Assembly: GCA_964036045.1 (NCBI GenBank)
Contig: OZ038394.1
Span: 2,335,379-2,399,378 of the forward strand
DNA: 64,000 nucleotides
Reading direction: 5' to 3'
Source of the DNA: Eutreptiella sp. 'Long Island Sound 2002'
Taxonomy: Eukaryota; Euglenozoa; Euglenophyceae; Eutreptiales; Eutreptiaceae
The notes under the pieces are model-generated. The model searched no databases and had not been told where the DNA came from. It saw only the letters and a program-made list of their open reading frames with translations. A program made the translations under genes and the position numbers. Shown piece after piece: positions 10,831 through 22,714 of this stretch. Positions within the stretch are counted from its first letter, which is position 1, and each line of letters begins with the position of its first letter.

Positions 10831-13194
10831 TGAAGCCGGTTCGGACCCCCGTGGCCATCTTGGGGTCACTTGGGGTGTGTATCTATGTGCCGGCAAGCCG
10901 CCATTGGCTGATATCATACTCTCTCATCCACCTGACCTAACCCGATGTGATAGTGTGATAGGTTTGGCCATTCCGGCTATGAGCGGCCATATTCAGTACC
11001 GAGGCGCCGCCAGCGGAGATTTATATATCGGAATATCAGGAATCAACAGGGTTTTGTTATCATAATGTTTCCGTAATTTTTCAGCCTTTCGTTCTGATGG
11101 TCAATTTATCGGCGACTGTCAGTTGGCTCGCGATTTTGCGTTAACCGATTGGTTAACTGTTATTTCCAGATATTTTGGCGGAAACCCCGATGAAGGGTCA
11201 GATTTCATCAGTAAAGGGTTCGTTGCTTCCGCAATTTTCTAAATATGCAGTCGAAATTTTATTCTGAATTTTTCGCGATGTCGAAATCGGATTTTCGACT
11301 TCGACATCGCCGCACTTGATTTGGTCTTCTTCGAGTGGTCATACTCTTTTCCCTATGTCCGAATCAAGTTTCCCTTATACTTGCCACCCATTTGACTTGG
11401 AGATATAAGGGAAACAAAAGTGAATCATGGGACCACTTTGAAGGGCCATATCTACGCGCGAGTGTGAGTAGAGAGAATAAGGAAGGTTGGGTTGCAAGCG
11501 CCTTAGTCTCAACTTAATTTGGGAAGCATCAAACGCCTTTGGTGTGTACACATGCCCGGTGTAGCAAGGGATAATGGTCAAGAGGGTATAAAGTGATATA
11601 TAACTCTTGGACCGTGCAACCGAATATTTTAGTGCGACTTTCGAGTGTACCGCATGAGTGTTGGGGTTGCATAGCATCTTTCCTTGGGTTCCTACGTATT
11701 TTTGACGTGAAGTTATGTCCATGGAGGGACATGGCATATCATGGTGGGAGCCACATTTTGAGGGTATGTGTTATATGCATGTTATGTGCTTCGATATGCT
11801 CACGCCCATGTTATATATCTTCGTGTGGCCGAAGAGATGGGGAGCCACACGTGACAAGGGCTTTGCCCATGTCCCAATTGTGGAAGTCAAAGCGCTAGAC
11901 TAAGTCTACCGCATATGTATTGCTCATGGTATGTTTGGCAAGGAGATCCATGAGTGCACTCCCATTTTCATGGGGCATGTCGATACGAGTGGCGAAGGTA
12001 TCTCCATGCGCCCGATTGGGGAGCCAAGTGGGGGAATTGTTCGCAAATGGTTCCAATCATTTGTGTATTGAACCATGAGCGGATATCATGGGTGAGCATA
12101 GAGATATACTATCATGACAACTTTGTATGTGGACATATTTTCATGTTTTTGACCTCATTTTATGCTCATTTTTGTGTTTTATGTGCTCAACTGGTCGGCT
12201 AACAGTAAGGTGCCTAGAGATCTGTGAACTATGGTATGTTGCTTATATGTTGGCATATGCTTCGGTGTTGCACCTCACCATATGCCGGATCACAGGGTCA
12301 CTTTGGCTTGGCACACGAGGCCTCACAAAATTAGGTCTCAAACTCATGGGCTGACTTGTAAAGCATGTCATGTACATAACCTGAGAGGTTTCGGAGCCAA
12401 TGATGGGATATTCTTGGGCATGGACCTTTGGTCTATATCACCCTTGTATATTACTCTCCGGTTTGACACATGCATGGAGCATTTGGATATTTGCCGTATG
12501 CATTTTTGAGTATATAATTGACTTTTGGGCATAATGGTGTGATTTGCCTGATTTTGCCATGTTGTGAGGTCAACATCATGGGGCAGTTCTCCAAGCCCAA
12601 TCGACCCCAAGTCCAACCAAGGTTATGTCAGGGTAGGGCATGGTCCTGAGTGCCACTCTAGGCCATGACACGCCACCTCCCCGATTGGGCTAGGATTTAG
12701 AGGCTTGGGAGTGAACACATTTTTGGGGTTTGTGTATTGACTTTTGACACATGGCATTCAGCCATCTCATTTGACCTGGTTCAGGGCAATATGTTGGTGA
12801 GTCAAGGGAAGGTCTTGAGTCCAGGGAATGAGGGGTTTATGGCTGTGAATGTGTACGTATACCTCTGTCCCCAACTTTGCTTTATTTGTGTTCATATGCC
12901 AATTTCAGGGCTTTCTTCCTTGGTGCAATTCTTGTACATGCCCGCCACCGTGGGAAGACCGGTGTGCTGAACGGAAGCCCGCATCGTGGATTGGATTGTG
13001 AATCGGGTTATTGCTGCATTTGTGGGATCTGATTGCTGTTCAGGGTTGAAGGAGGATTGTATTTTCGATTTTCTATATTTTTGGATCTTGGACCCGGGAC
13101 TTTGAGAAATGCAAGCATTGATCAGGAGCAAATCAGCAGGGAATACAGGCGGAAGGGGCATAGCGGGGGCCGGTCCTGGTAGGGACCTTCTTTA
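10831..13194 (+). repeat. 3' LTR of element A
   Basis: Second copy of 7-2371. It is followed by CTGA (13195-13198), the target duplication, then by the interior of element B. Confidence 0.93.
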
Positions 13195-13217
13195 CTGAGG
13201 GCATAGGCTTTACTGGT

Positions 13218-13733
13218 ATGCCTACCTACCCTGCCTATGGTGTGAACCCACCTACCACTGCGTTTCCAGAGGCAACTACTACCAGTGAGCCGGTGACCTC
13301 CAATCCTGCGCCGCGATGGTATGCGGCTGCCTATCACCATCCTCTACGCGCTACGGGAGCCTATGTGGATGTTCCTGGGTATGCAACCCTGAGTGGGTTG
13401 AGGAGAGGACCTGAGTCATGCGGGAGCAGGAGTAGAGGATCGGGGAGATCCTTCAACAGGTCCCTGACGCGGTCGGAGATCAACGAGGTGCTCCGAGGAG
13501 CCACCTCTAAAAGTGTTGGCGACCTCACTCAAGAAATTCGAGATAAACTGGAGCCCCTGATACCGCCCCAAGCGTCACCTACCACGGTGGGAATGTCACC
13601 CCATCGAGTACAGGCCAACCACCTGGTGGCAGGTCTGACAAACACCCTGGGGAGCCTGAGGAGCCGACCGATGCCGGCCCCTGCTGTGGTAAGTAGAAGC
13701 CCTTTCGTGCCGAGGACGGCCCAGACACCCTAA
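13218..13733 (+). CDS. Element B Gag N-terminal region
   Basis: 171 codons from ATG 13218 to TAA 13731-13733. Proline/threonine-rich start, then a charged region. The frame is the same as the following Gag frame, so the TAA is either a mutation or a readthrough stop. No known domain is recognised. The position right after the leader marks it as the beginning of Gag. Confidence 0.6.
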   Translation: MPTYPAYGVNPPTTAFPEATTTSEPVTSNPAPRWYAAAYHHPLRATGAYVDVPGYATLSGLRRGPESCGSRSRGSGRSFNRSLTRSEINEVLRGATSKSVGDLTQEIRDKLEPLIPPQASPTTVGMSPHRVQANHLVAGLTNTLGSLRSRPMPAPAVVSRSPFVPRTAQTP

Positions 13734-13739
13734 AGTCAC

Positions 13740-15272
13740 GTGGAGAATTCTACGAGAGCCGAGCTGGACCGGCTGGGGCTGACAGCCCTTAGGGCAATGG
13801 TCGATGTGGAGCCCTACGGCTCCAGTGACCTGGGCGGAGATCCCTCCGAGGATGAACCGCCGTCGAGGACTTGTGCTTCGCCCTCGGAGGACGACGACCC
13901 AGAGGACCCCGAGAACCCAAGTGGGAAGAAGAAGAAGAAGAAGAAGAAGACCCGACGCCCTGGGGGACGAAGGTCTCAGGAGGCTAAGGCTATTGCCACC
14001 TCCAAGATCGTGGTGAACCTGCCTGAGTTCACAGGCAAGGACCTCAGCGAGTTCGCTGAGAATTTTGGCCGGTTTCTCCGATTGACCGGCCAAACCCACG
14101 CTAGTGGACGGGTCAAGTGCGAGCTGCTCCTGCAGTGTTGCAAGACCAAGTTCCTGGAGAAGCAGGTAAAACAGATCGTGACTAAGTCCGCCACCTTTGC
14201 TGATGTGTTGGTTGCCTTGGAGAGGCAGTACCCGACCTATGAAACCGACCTCTCCATCAGGGCCGAGATCCAGAACCTGCCCATGCTGCCCAACAACCCC
14301 AAACCTGGCAGGGTCTCTGAGCTATTGGCTGACCTGGATCACTGGGCTGGACGATTGACGCCTGGTTCCTACAGCAGCGACGACCTGCTATTCTGGTTGG
14401 TGGCTAAGCTCCCTCGAGAGCTGTGGGACGAGTGCCGTTCAACGGCAGAGCGCAAGGCTAGAGCCCTCCACTACAAGGATCTATGTGTACTACTCCTGGA
14501 GGTGGCGCTGGAGAAAGAAAGCGACCAGCACCTGAACAGCTACCGTCCTGGAGGTGGAGGCTCTGGAAGCCATGGCAAAGGGTACCAAGGATCCAGACCC
14601 TGGCAGGGGACTACCCCCAAACACGCCCGTATCATGGACAACGTCAAGGAGCTCTTCTGGTGTGATGCCAGAGACGAGCAGGGCCACCAGCAGCACGCCC
14701 TTGACTGCGAGCAGCGAGACTGCTTCGTAGTCCAAGGAAAGCAGCAGGAGACCAACACCGGCGCCAAGGCAAAGCTGCCGGATCACTACAGGTGTACTAT
14801 CACCTGTGCCTTCTGTGGGAAAAGGAAGCACTACGAGGATGAGTGCTACCACAAGCAGCGCCTGTCGGCGAAGCTGAAGGGTGGGGATCCTGGCAAAGGC
14901 TCTGGCAAAGGTGGAGGCAAAGGCAAAGGCAACGACTCCGGCAAGGGCAAGTCGAAAGGACGTGGACAAGGGCAAGACAAAAGTCCAGGTGGACGAGGAG
15001 GAGGCGCTAACCGGCAGCCAGACAAGGACAACAAGAACACGGACAAGAACGGAGGCAACCCTAACCCTAATACAGGGGGGAACTCCGAGCCCTCTGGAGG
15101 GCAGTCTGGTCCCACCACACGCTCGCACTCGCAGGCCCAGCGAGAACAAGGAGCCAAGCGTGAGTATGAAGGTGGTGATGACGGCAACGCTAAGAAGAGG
15201 AGCCGTTTCATGAGGATGGCCCGCAAATTGCGGAACAAGGGGTTCGAGGTGACCTGTCCCGCGGAGTTCTGA
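13740..15272 (+). CDS. gag: Element B Gag (capsid and CCHC zinc knuckle)
   Basis: About 510 codons open in the frame of the preceding segment (first codon GTG, so no independent start). A run of seven lysines lies near residue 65. Helical capsid-like sequence spans ~85-260. A classical zinc knuckle CAFCGKRKHYEDEC (C-X2-C-X4-H-X4-C) lies near 14806-14850, followed by a Gly/Lys/Asp-rich tail. It ends with TGA 15270-15272, after which the same frame continues into the protease. This mirrors element A, where a TAG separates Gag from protease. Confidence 0.82.
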   Translation: MENSTRAELDRLGLTALRAMVDVEPYGSSDLGGDPSEDEPPSRTCASPSEDDDPEDPENPSGKKKKKKKKTRRPGGRRSQEAKAIATSKIVVNLPEFTGKDLSEFAENFGRFLRLTGQTHASGRVKCELLLQCCKTKFLEKQVKQIVTKSATFADVLVALERQYPTYETDLSIRAEIQNLPMLPNNPKPGRVSELLADLDHWAGRLTPGSYSSDDLLFWLVAKLPRELWDECRSTAERKARALHYKDLCVLLLEVALEKESDQHLNSYRPGGGGSGSHGKGYQGSRPWQGTTPKHARIMDNVKELFWCDARDEQGHQQHALDCEQRDCFVVQGKQQETNTGAKAKLPDHYRCTITCAFCGKRKHYEDECYHKQRLSAKLKGGDPGKGSGKGGGKGKGNDSGKGKSKGRGQGQDKSPGGRGGGANRQPDKDNKNTDKNGGNPNPNTGGNSEPSGGQSGPTTRSHSQAQREQGAKREYEGGDDGNAKKRSRFMRMARKLRNKGFEVTCPAEF

Positions 15273-16560
15273 CGGGGACGCTGCGGTGGGGCCCAGGACC
15301 TGGTGTTTTGGGTACGTATCCGAATAGGGGGACGTGAATACCTGGGGGTACTGGATACTGGCGCCACCATATCTATAGTGGCCAAGAAAATTTTACCTTG
15401 TGGGAACCTGAAGAACACCATGACCACCGCGGCTATACGAATGGGGGATGGACATGTGGTGCACAGCTGCGGGGACTGTGAAGTGGAGGTACCTATGGGC
15501 TCCTGGACTATCGCCCATCGGTTCTATGTGATTGACACTGAGGCCTCCGACTTTGTATTGGGGACTGACTTCTTCTTGCAGCACTCCCAGATGCAATCCC
15601 TGACGCTGCAAGCGCCCTACCTCCTCTACGTGGACCACGGCAGTGGCAGAGACTCTGTGCCACTGGAGGAGTCAGAACATACCTCAAGCTACCTGAGGGT
15701 ATTGAAGGAGGAGCCCTCGAACATGATGGCGGCCTCCAAAACTGAGGACTATCAACTATTGGGGGAAGTCCTAGACCAAGGTCTGAAGGAGTTGGGTTAC
15801 TCTAGAGAAGACCTGAGGGTGGAGTTGTTCGCCAGCGACAAGCAGCATGTACTGGACCTTTACGGCAGCAAGGCGAGGAACTGCAGCTAAAATTTTACTG
15901 GCCCTCTTTCGGGATGGCCTACGGGAACCCCAGGTTCAGTGAACTGGGAAGGTCCTGACCAAGGTGGCCTTGGAACGTTCCCGTATGGTCCTGTGTTCCC
16001 CCGATTGGGGGGCCCATGGGGGCAACGAGTACTGGCGAAACCTCCTTGACAGGCTGACTATCAGCTCTGTTCGTTTACCTGATGAGGCCATCTACGTGCC
16101 TCTGGGGCGTAAGACGCCTATTGGGAAACCCGGATGGGGGAGTATGCTCAGCGTGGTGGACAGGGGTCTTACCTCTATCCCCTGCGAGGATCTGGACCCG
16201 ACTCTGGTCCAGGCTATACAACAAGGAAGCGATGGACTCGCCTTGGGTGACTTGAAGGATCGACTACGACCTCAAGATGCTATTGAGACTACACCCGGAG
16301 GAGATGAATACGTCGTGACTAACACCAACGCCCCCAACTCTCCCTGCCATGTACCTGTTCCTGATGGAATGTCTGAGTGTGGACTATCAGAGCTACCTAG
16401 CTCTATCCACTCAGATGACGAAACTGAGCACAACGCCTTCTTCGTGCAGACCTGTGTGGAGGAAGTGGAGAACGCCGAGTACGTCGCCCCACTGAGACCC
16501 CTACTCTCCATGAGGGTGGAAGACCCATGGACGAAGAGCTGGACCCTCGATCCAGGCTAA
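15273..16560 (+). pseudogene. Element B protease and methyltransferase-like domain, frameshifted
   Basis: The frame from the Gag stop carries the retropepsin motif LGVLDTGATISIV (~15345-15380). From ~15810 a second domain begins (VELFAS) and is broken by frameshifts near 15887 and 15945. Fragments in the other frames read GNPRF (~15928), then SRMVLCSPDWG. Together these give the order xFAS ... NPxF ... KVxxK ... VLxxPDW, as in Dam-like N6-adenine methyltransferase relatives. NPRF is a near match to the catalytic NPPF motif. The remainder to 16560 is an acidic linker. Element A has the same domain, more degenerate at the catalytic motif. Confidence 0.7.
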
Positions 16561-18759
16561 GGAAGTATGTGGACTCCAAGAGGAAGTTGGTGGCGAAAAA
16601 ACTATGCTACGCTAAGCCTACCCGCAGCTCATGGCCACTGAAGCAAGGACGTATGGGAGATCTATCCCAATTGAAGGAGGACCTCGAACAGAAGATCACC
16701 ACCTGGCAAAGGGAGGTAGATCTTAAGCTCATGAAGAGCGTGTGGGGCGCCCATGTGAGGACCCCAGAGGAGGACGACCTCTCGGAGGAATGTGTATGTG
16801 AACCCTCTGGAGCGTGCCTATGTTGCCATCGTCCATCGGAGATGGTTGAACAAGACCTACTATATGCCTACCAAGGGTTGAAGGACACTACCAAGGGCGA
16901 GAAGTCGGTGGAGGATCACCTCCCGACGTCTATTACTCAGGGGGCAAGCAACTTACACTCTGACGAGGACAAAGAGGACAAGATCAAGCTATTGGACCCG
17001 CGGGTGCAGAAGCTTATAAAGACCTATCTGGAGGTGTTCGGACAACTATCCCCTCCAGCTTCATGTGACAAGCTGGTACAGATGGACCTCAAGCTGAAAC
17101 CCGAGTTCGTGGGTCACAAGATCCGGAGGAGACCCTATCCAGCTCCTAAAGAGCAGGCCGACGTGATTGAGCGACAGATACAGAAATGTATCGACGCTGG
17201 CCTAGTCCTGGAGTACAAGGACGGGGACTACCCCCAACACTGCAGCCCCTGTTTCCTGGTGGCTAAACCCTGGGTCTACAGCCAAACGGCTGGTAGTGGA
17301 CTACGGAGAGCTGAACAAGAAAACGTTGAACCACTCAGGGTCCATTCCCAATATGGAGTCTACCCTTGAGAAGATAGCCTCCTGTCGCTACAAGACCAAG
17401 ATGGACAAGAGGAGCGGATTCTGGCAAGTGGACCTGACGCCCAACGCTCAGGAGCTACTAGCCTTCATCACCCCTCAGGGGAGGGTGTTCAAGTGGAAGG
17501 TCATGCCATTTGGCGTGGCGAACGCACCCGCTCCATTCCAAGAGCTGATGAACAAGATCTTGTCCATCCTACGAAGGAGACCTAAGGTGCAGGAACTTAT
17601 ATCCCGTGGGGCCCAGATGGAAGCACACATCGACGATGTATGCCCCGGGACCAATACCCAGGAGGACCACCTAATCCTCTTGGGTGAGTTCTTTGCCATC
17701 TGCCAGGAGAACCACACACGACTCAAGCTGGAGAAGTGTGAGTTCATGCAGGAGACCATGCAGTACCTGGGGTTTGACGTTGGCTATGGGTGGTGGACCC
17801 CAGCGGCCTCTAAGGCCAAACCCCTGATGGACGCTAAGGTACGACACGAAGACCCCAAGAAAGGACCTCATGATGTACGCAGTTTGATTGGGGCGTGCAA
17901 CTTCTACCGCCGCCATATCAAAAACTTCACCTACACCTGCGCCATTCTGACGGACTTGATCAAGAAGAGTACTACTTGGCGCTGGGGCCCACAAGAGCAA
18001 CAAGCGTTTGACGAGCTCAAAGACAAGGTGGCCAACGCTAAGTGCTTGGGCGTGCCTAGGGCACAAGGGGATATTATCCTGGTGACCGACGCCAGCAATG
18101 TGGGCCATGGTGGAACGTTGTTCGGATGGCAAGCACTAGAGAAGGAGGAGTTCGACTCGGCCATTTCCCAATGGGGGACGGAAGGTCTCAACCGAGATGG
18201 AACCCTCAAGCACAGCTACCCTGACGACAAGTGGGTCCTAGTACCCCTGGGCCACTGGAACTGGAAGTGGCACCAGGCCAGGGGGAACTACTCCACCTAT
18301 GAGCAGGAATTGCTCGCGGGTATGCTAGTGCTATCCTCACAAGCAGGACTGTTGGGGAGTAACCCTGTGGTCTGGCTGTGCGACCAGAAACCGGTCCGCA
18401 CTTTCCAGAAGGGGCCCCCACCTGAGAAGGCCAAGCTACGGTGTTGGTGGTCCTACCTCAGTCAACTACGGCTGACCGTACACCATATCCAGGGAGTGAA
18501 GAACGAGTGTGCAGACTACATCAGCCGCAACAACTTCGACGCCCTGATTGGTGCCCGGTCTGAAGCGCTGGCTAAGGAGGCGTTCAGCCGTATGGACGTC
18601 CACTTGGACCTCAACATGACTATGATACGCCCCCTGGATGGACTCCAACAATCGAAGTACCTGAAGGACTTTGGGGATATCTACAAGCAGCTGGAGAAAC
18701 GCCTCGATCCCCTCCTGGTCAACCAAGATCAGTGGAAGAGGGACAAGAGCTACCTCTAG
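16527..18759 (+). pseudogene. Element B reverse transcriptase and RNase H, frameshifted
   Basis: The RT fingers start in one frame (16527-17369) and continue in another from ~17270. The break looks like one extra C in a CCC run near 17267. RT motifs: LVVDYGEL, FWQVDLTPNAQ, FKWKVMPFGVANAPAPFQELM, and HIDD (~17626) in place of the usual YVDD. RNase H: ILVTDASNVGHGGTLF (~18075), then WLCDQKP and VKNECADYISR. The frame ends at TAG 18757-18759, after which the same frame carries the integrase zinc domain. Dead as it stands. Confidence 0.85.
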
Positions 18760-20207
18760 CACGAGGACCGCATTGTGGTACCTAGTGACAGAGTCCCAGC
18801 GCTGCTGAAGTGGACCCATGAGTCCAGCGGTCATGTGGGTGCTGGCCGTACCCTGAGGCTATTCAAGCAGTGGTTCCACACTACGTGGACTGACGACCAA
18901 CTGCGGAAAACCCTCCAGCCTATCGTGGACAAGTGCCCGTGAAGGTCCTGCAAACCAGGGGATATCAGGGACAGAGGTCTCTACTCGACCCTGCCCATCC
19001 CTCACTGTGCTAACAGTGTTCTATACGTGGACTACACGGAGATGCCGAAGTTCGGGGGCTATGACTTCGCCCTCGTGGTAACCTGTGGGTTGACCAGGTT
19101 TACCAGGGTGTTCCCATGTACCAAACACATTGTGGGGAGGAGACTATCAAGATACTCCTGGGGGAGTGGTTTTGTGTCTATGGGGCGCCCAAGGAGATCA
19201 ACTCCGACGAGGACGTACGAGTACGCTCAGATACCGGCTGGTACAAGAGGGTCCTGAGATCCTTCAATGTCCAGGTGTCTACGGGGATCCCCTACTCGCA
19301 GATGAGCAACCCTCTATGTGAGCGACAGATCCGTGTCCTCAAGGAGCCTGTAAGGATATGGTGCAAAACTGAGCACACCAGAGACTGGGTGAGACTACTC
19401 CCCGTCAAATCCTTGATGATGAACTCCCAAGAGAGTTCAGCTACTGGCTACTCGCCCCATGAGCTATTCCTAGGGCGCCCAGCGTGGTTCCTACATGCCC
19501 CCTATCCAGAGGACACCCATTCTTCTGTGGCTGAATGGGTCCAAGAGCAACAAGCGCAGGTGGACAAGGCCAAGGCTATGCTCCAGAGAGTGAGGGAGCG
19601 TCAGTGGAACAAGAAGAACAAGCACCGAGTACCGGCCACCTACCAAGAGGGGGACTGGGTGCTGGTTCATCACAGCTGAGTACCCGCCTGGCCACGCTCT
19701 ACCAGCGAGGACGAATACTTCGGGCCCTACAACTACAAGATTCTATCTGTGGATGGACACCGTATCACCGTGCGGTGTTCTCCCCGTCTAGGGGGGACCC
19801 TGGTGTGCGCTGCTCAACATCTGAAGCGCTACTATGACCCTGAAGACCTCTGTGGGGAAGAGTGGGAGCTTAACGACGAGGAGATGGCCGCCCTAGACTT
19901 ACATGGGGCTGCCAGCCCTATGGAAGTCGAGCGGGAACTCCCCAACATGAACGCCGAGGAGATGGCTAAGGAGGGCTTCTACCTGGTGAAGTCTGGGCTA
20001 CGCCACCGCTATCACCAGGGTTGGCGCTTCCTCACCCTCTGGGAAGGGTTTGGAGTCAAAGAGGCCACCTGGGAGCCCTTCTCTGCGTCTGTTCTACCTG
20101 AGGGGCGCCTAAACTCAGTTCTGGTTGACTACTTGTCCCAGAACAACCTCGGTGAGTTGCTGAGGCTCGCTGAGATGCTTGCCTCCAAGACTAAAGCTAG
20201 GGACTGA
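18760..20207 (+). pseudogene. Element B integrase and chromodomain, interrupted
   Basis: The HHCC zinc domain starts near 18800 (HESSGHVGAGRTL) and is cut by TGA at 18939. The catalytic core has Asp in VDYTEM (~19029), a frameshift near 19130, a second Asp in NSDEDVR, and Glu in CERQIRVLKE (spacing close to DD35E). A further TGA at 19677 separates the core from the C-terminal segment. At ~20020-20100 a chromodomain-like sequence is visible (FLTLWEGFGVKEATWEPF). The order matches element A's integrase-chromodomain. Confidence 0.82.
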
Positions 20208-20473
20208 ACCTTACCCTTACCTGCCTAAGCGTATGTGTGAGTGTGCTGTTCCTAAGGTCCTGAGAGCAAGCCGCAGAAGTGGTGTCCTAATTATACCCAA
20301 GTCTGCACGCTTGCTAAACCTGGAGGGTTGTCTTATTGATGCCACGGGTTACGCCCCGGGTCTCCCCTCCCCTAAGTGCCCAATTTCTGTGCTGGCGCAA
20401 AACCTTGGGGGAATACCCAGCGTACTAATCCAGGTATTGTTTTCCCTACCTATCTGTCTACTACAGGGAGGGG

Positions 20474-21560
20474 TGGCCAAAAGCTATGAAGGCATGAAAA
20501 CGCCATTTTGCTAAGTGGCCAAAACGCTGACCTAACCACTGCCACAGCCCACCAACCCTGCTAAAATTGCAGAAAACGGGTGGGACAGTGACACACGCAC
20601 TACATGTCCTACACACCCTACAGTGGCACCATCCTGGTGGGCGAGCGCTACTGCAACTGGCTCAAGCCCCCACGCAGGATTACCACTCCTACACTCACCC
20701 TCTACTGGGTGGTGTTGAAGAACAAAGTCGTGGGTCCTAATGACCCTCCTGTGAAGAAAACAAGAGCACACAGCGCTGCTAAGCAACTGTGGCCTGACAG
20801 GGACGTCACAACACGTTTCCCTGCTAGGGCTTGGAGGGGAGAGGCGCACAGGTGGCGTGCACAGCGTGGATGTCGATGGAGTCGAACTGCCCTTGCCACT
20901 CCTGGCTGAGGCGCAGTTAATTGATTGTGGGATCAGCGCCCTTGTCTAGCAGGGCAAGAAAAAAAGGGACGCTGCTGCACCAATCCCCCTACCTGCCCAC
21001 CTGTAAAGCAAAGGCCAATGAAGGGGTGTTTGCAGCTGAGGAACCAAGCCACACTCCAAGTATTATACCCTTCTCAGTGTGACCTATAATACGCTGTCCT
21101 CAAACACCCCTGTCAAGCAAGCAAGCGTTAAGAGACTCCTCAGGTTCTCTTAAAGAACGTACCGAGGAGCCCCTGGGTAACCTAAACAAGGTTTACCGTG
21201 CGCAGTTTGCGTGGCCTACCTTTTAATGCGTGTGTGAATGCACGAGCATGCACGAGTTTGCGAACAACCTTTGGCAATCTTACCAACAATCACGAACTCT
21301 ACCAGGGGGTGGCCCCACCTGGGCTTACCTACCTTACCTACCGCTGGAGAGTGAAGCAAGGTGAGGAGAAAAACGAGGCGCAAGCGAAAAACGTCGCTAT
21401 GCACTTGTGTGTATGTCTAATCACCCTGATCTTACCTCTAATCATCTGCAATCTTTCTAATCTATCCCTCTATCGTGCTATCAAGCTTGAAGACGACGAC
21501 ACATGGCGAGCACTGTGCGTCGGGCAAACAGAACGAGCACACCTGCAGTTTATACCTGAT
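20474..21560 (+). repeat. Candidate 3' LTR of element B
   Basis: A purine run (AGGGAGGGG, ~20464-20473) precedes TGGCCAAAAG, a plausible TG start. The region is non-coding and includes AT-rich TATA-like stretches near 21060-21090. The right boundary near 21545-21560 is set only by a composition change, and no second LTR copy is in the window for comparison. Confidence 0.4.
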
Positions 21561-22714
21561 TCATTGAAGTCATATTCTTATTTTTCGAATTCCTGATTTT
21601 TGGTTGATTCTGGCAATGTGGGTGGAATCTTTAATCACATCTATTAATGTGTGTTTCGTCATTTTCCGGTTTACGTGAGACATACATTTATAATCTCATT
21701 ATTTCTTTTTTTTCCGGCGCTTCGCTAGGAGCCGCTCCTGCGCGCCGCCTTTTTCTGCGTAAGAATTTGTTGATTTAAAAATTCAAGAGATGACTACAAA
21801 TTTTATAAAAATGTGCATCTGATGCACAATTGGATTCTGTCCAGGTGTGTGCCTTCAGAAAAATTCTAGGCCGTCATTTGACGGATTTAGGTGTTGTCGC
21901 TTCGCGCTTGCGTGGATTCGTCCCTCATTCTCCCATTCCTCTGTTGTACAGACCTCCTCGCAAAGCCTCGTTGAGTAGGCCGCTGTTCTGGCCGAAAAGC
22001 AGCAGCAGGAGACTGAACCAGAATCAAGACCCCTCCAAGGGGCAATTCTAATTAAATCAGCGCACCCTCGCCCCAGTACCAGGACAGGTGTCTCCAAAAG
22101 GGTTCCATGAGACTTGGGTCGAGCGTCCTATGAGAGTCTGGCGTTGGGTTGTGTTACGCTGCAGCTTGGAGGGAGGGATGCACATGCATATGGTCTTGGC
22201 ATGCCCTACTCTAACCCCACCAAGCCACAGGAACCCTGGCAGCGCCAAGAGCGCTGAGCTTTCTGTTGGAGGTTGTCATCAACAATGCGGCAAGAGTCGC
22301 TGGCCATAGTAAAGCGCTCTTTTCCAGTGTTAGGGAAGCTATACTTATTTTAAAGTAGATGTGGAAACCAGGGAAAGGCTAAGAAAAAAAAATCCCTTTT
22401 TTTTCCGAAAGTGCGACAGTGGTGACGACCACTGCACCAGGGGGGAGTAAGAAAAAGTGCTTTTCCAATGCTTTAGGGTATTCTTTAGTTGTATTAGAGG
22501 TGCTCTAAGCACACAGGCATTTCTATCTTAGTATTGGCCCAACCAAAAGGGGTGATAACACATTTTGACCTATGGAACCAAACACTAAATTAGGATGTGT
22601 TGTGGACCCCTTTATCCCCAAGCTATAGGCACTAAAACATCGTTTCCTGGGTTGCTGAGGCACTGATATACTGAAGGCAGAGCTTATGAATTTATCTATG
22701 TTTTCTCATGAATT
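21561..22714. other. AT-rich non-coding stretch
   Basis: No coding signal and no recognised repeat. Short A/T runs occur, for example near 22380-22410. Confidence 0.5.

Larger units (their letters stand above)
7..13194 (+). mobile_element. Element A: full-length Ty3/gypsy LTR retrotransposon with chromodomain
   Basis: Two direct repeats of about 2.36 kb (7-2371 and 10831-13194) enclose a primer-binding site, Gag, protease, RT, RNase H, integrase and chromodomain in the Ty3/gypsy order, then a polypurine tract. The LTRs start with TGAAGC and end with TTTA. CTGA precedes the left LTR (3-6) and follows the right LTR (13195-13198), giving a 4-bp target duplication. By eye the LTRs differ at about 30 sites (~1.3%) with no indel apart from one T near the end, so the insertion is fairly recent. 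Downstream sequence belongs to a different, more decayed retroelement (B), so A is nested in B. Confidence 0.93.
13195..21560 (+). mobile_element. Element B: decayed Ty3/gypsy retrotransposon, 5' end outside window
   Basis: Gag, protease, methyltransferase-like domain, RT, RNase H, integrase and chromodomain follow in order after element A. No 5' LTR precedes Gag because element A is inserted at the boundary; the rest of B should lie left of base 1. Pol has frameshifts near 15887, 15945, 16540, 17267 and 19130, and in-frame stops at 18757, 18939 and 19677, so it is defective. Its proteins are clearly distinct from those of element A. The right end is approximate: the base composition becomes AT-rich at about 21550. 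Confidence 0.85.

Noticed and set aside
5368-15272. Alternative genetic code (TAG/TGA as sense)
   Set aside because: Different stop codons are involved, and the host genes end normally in TGA and TAA, so reassignment is unnecessary.
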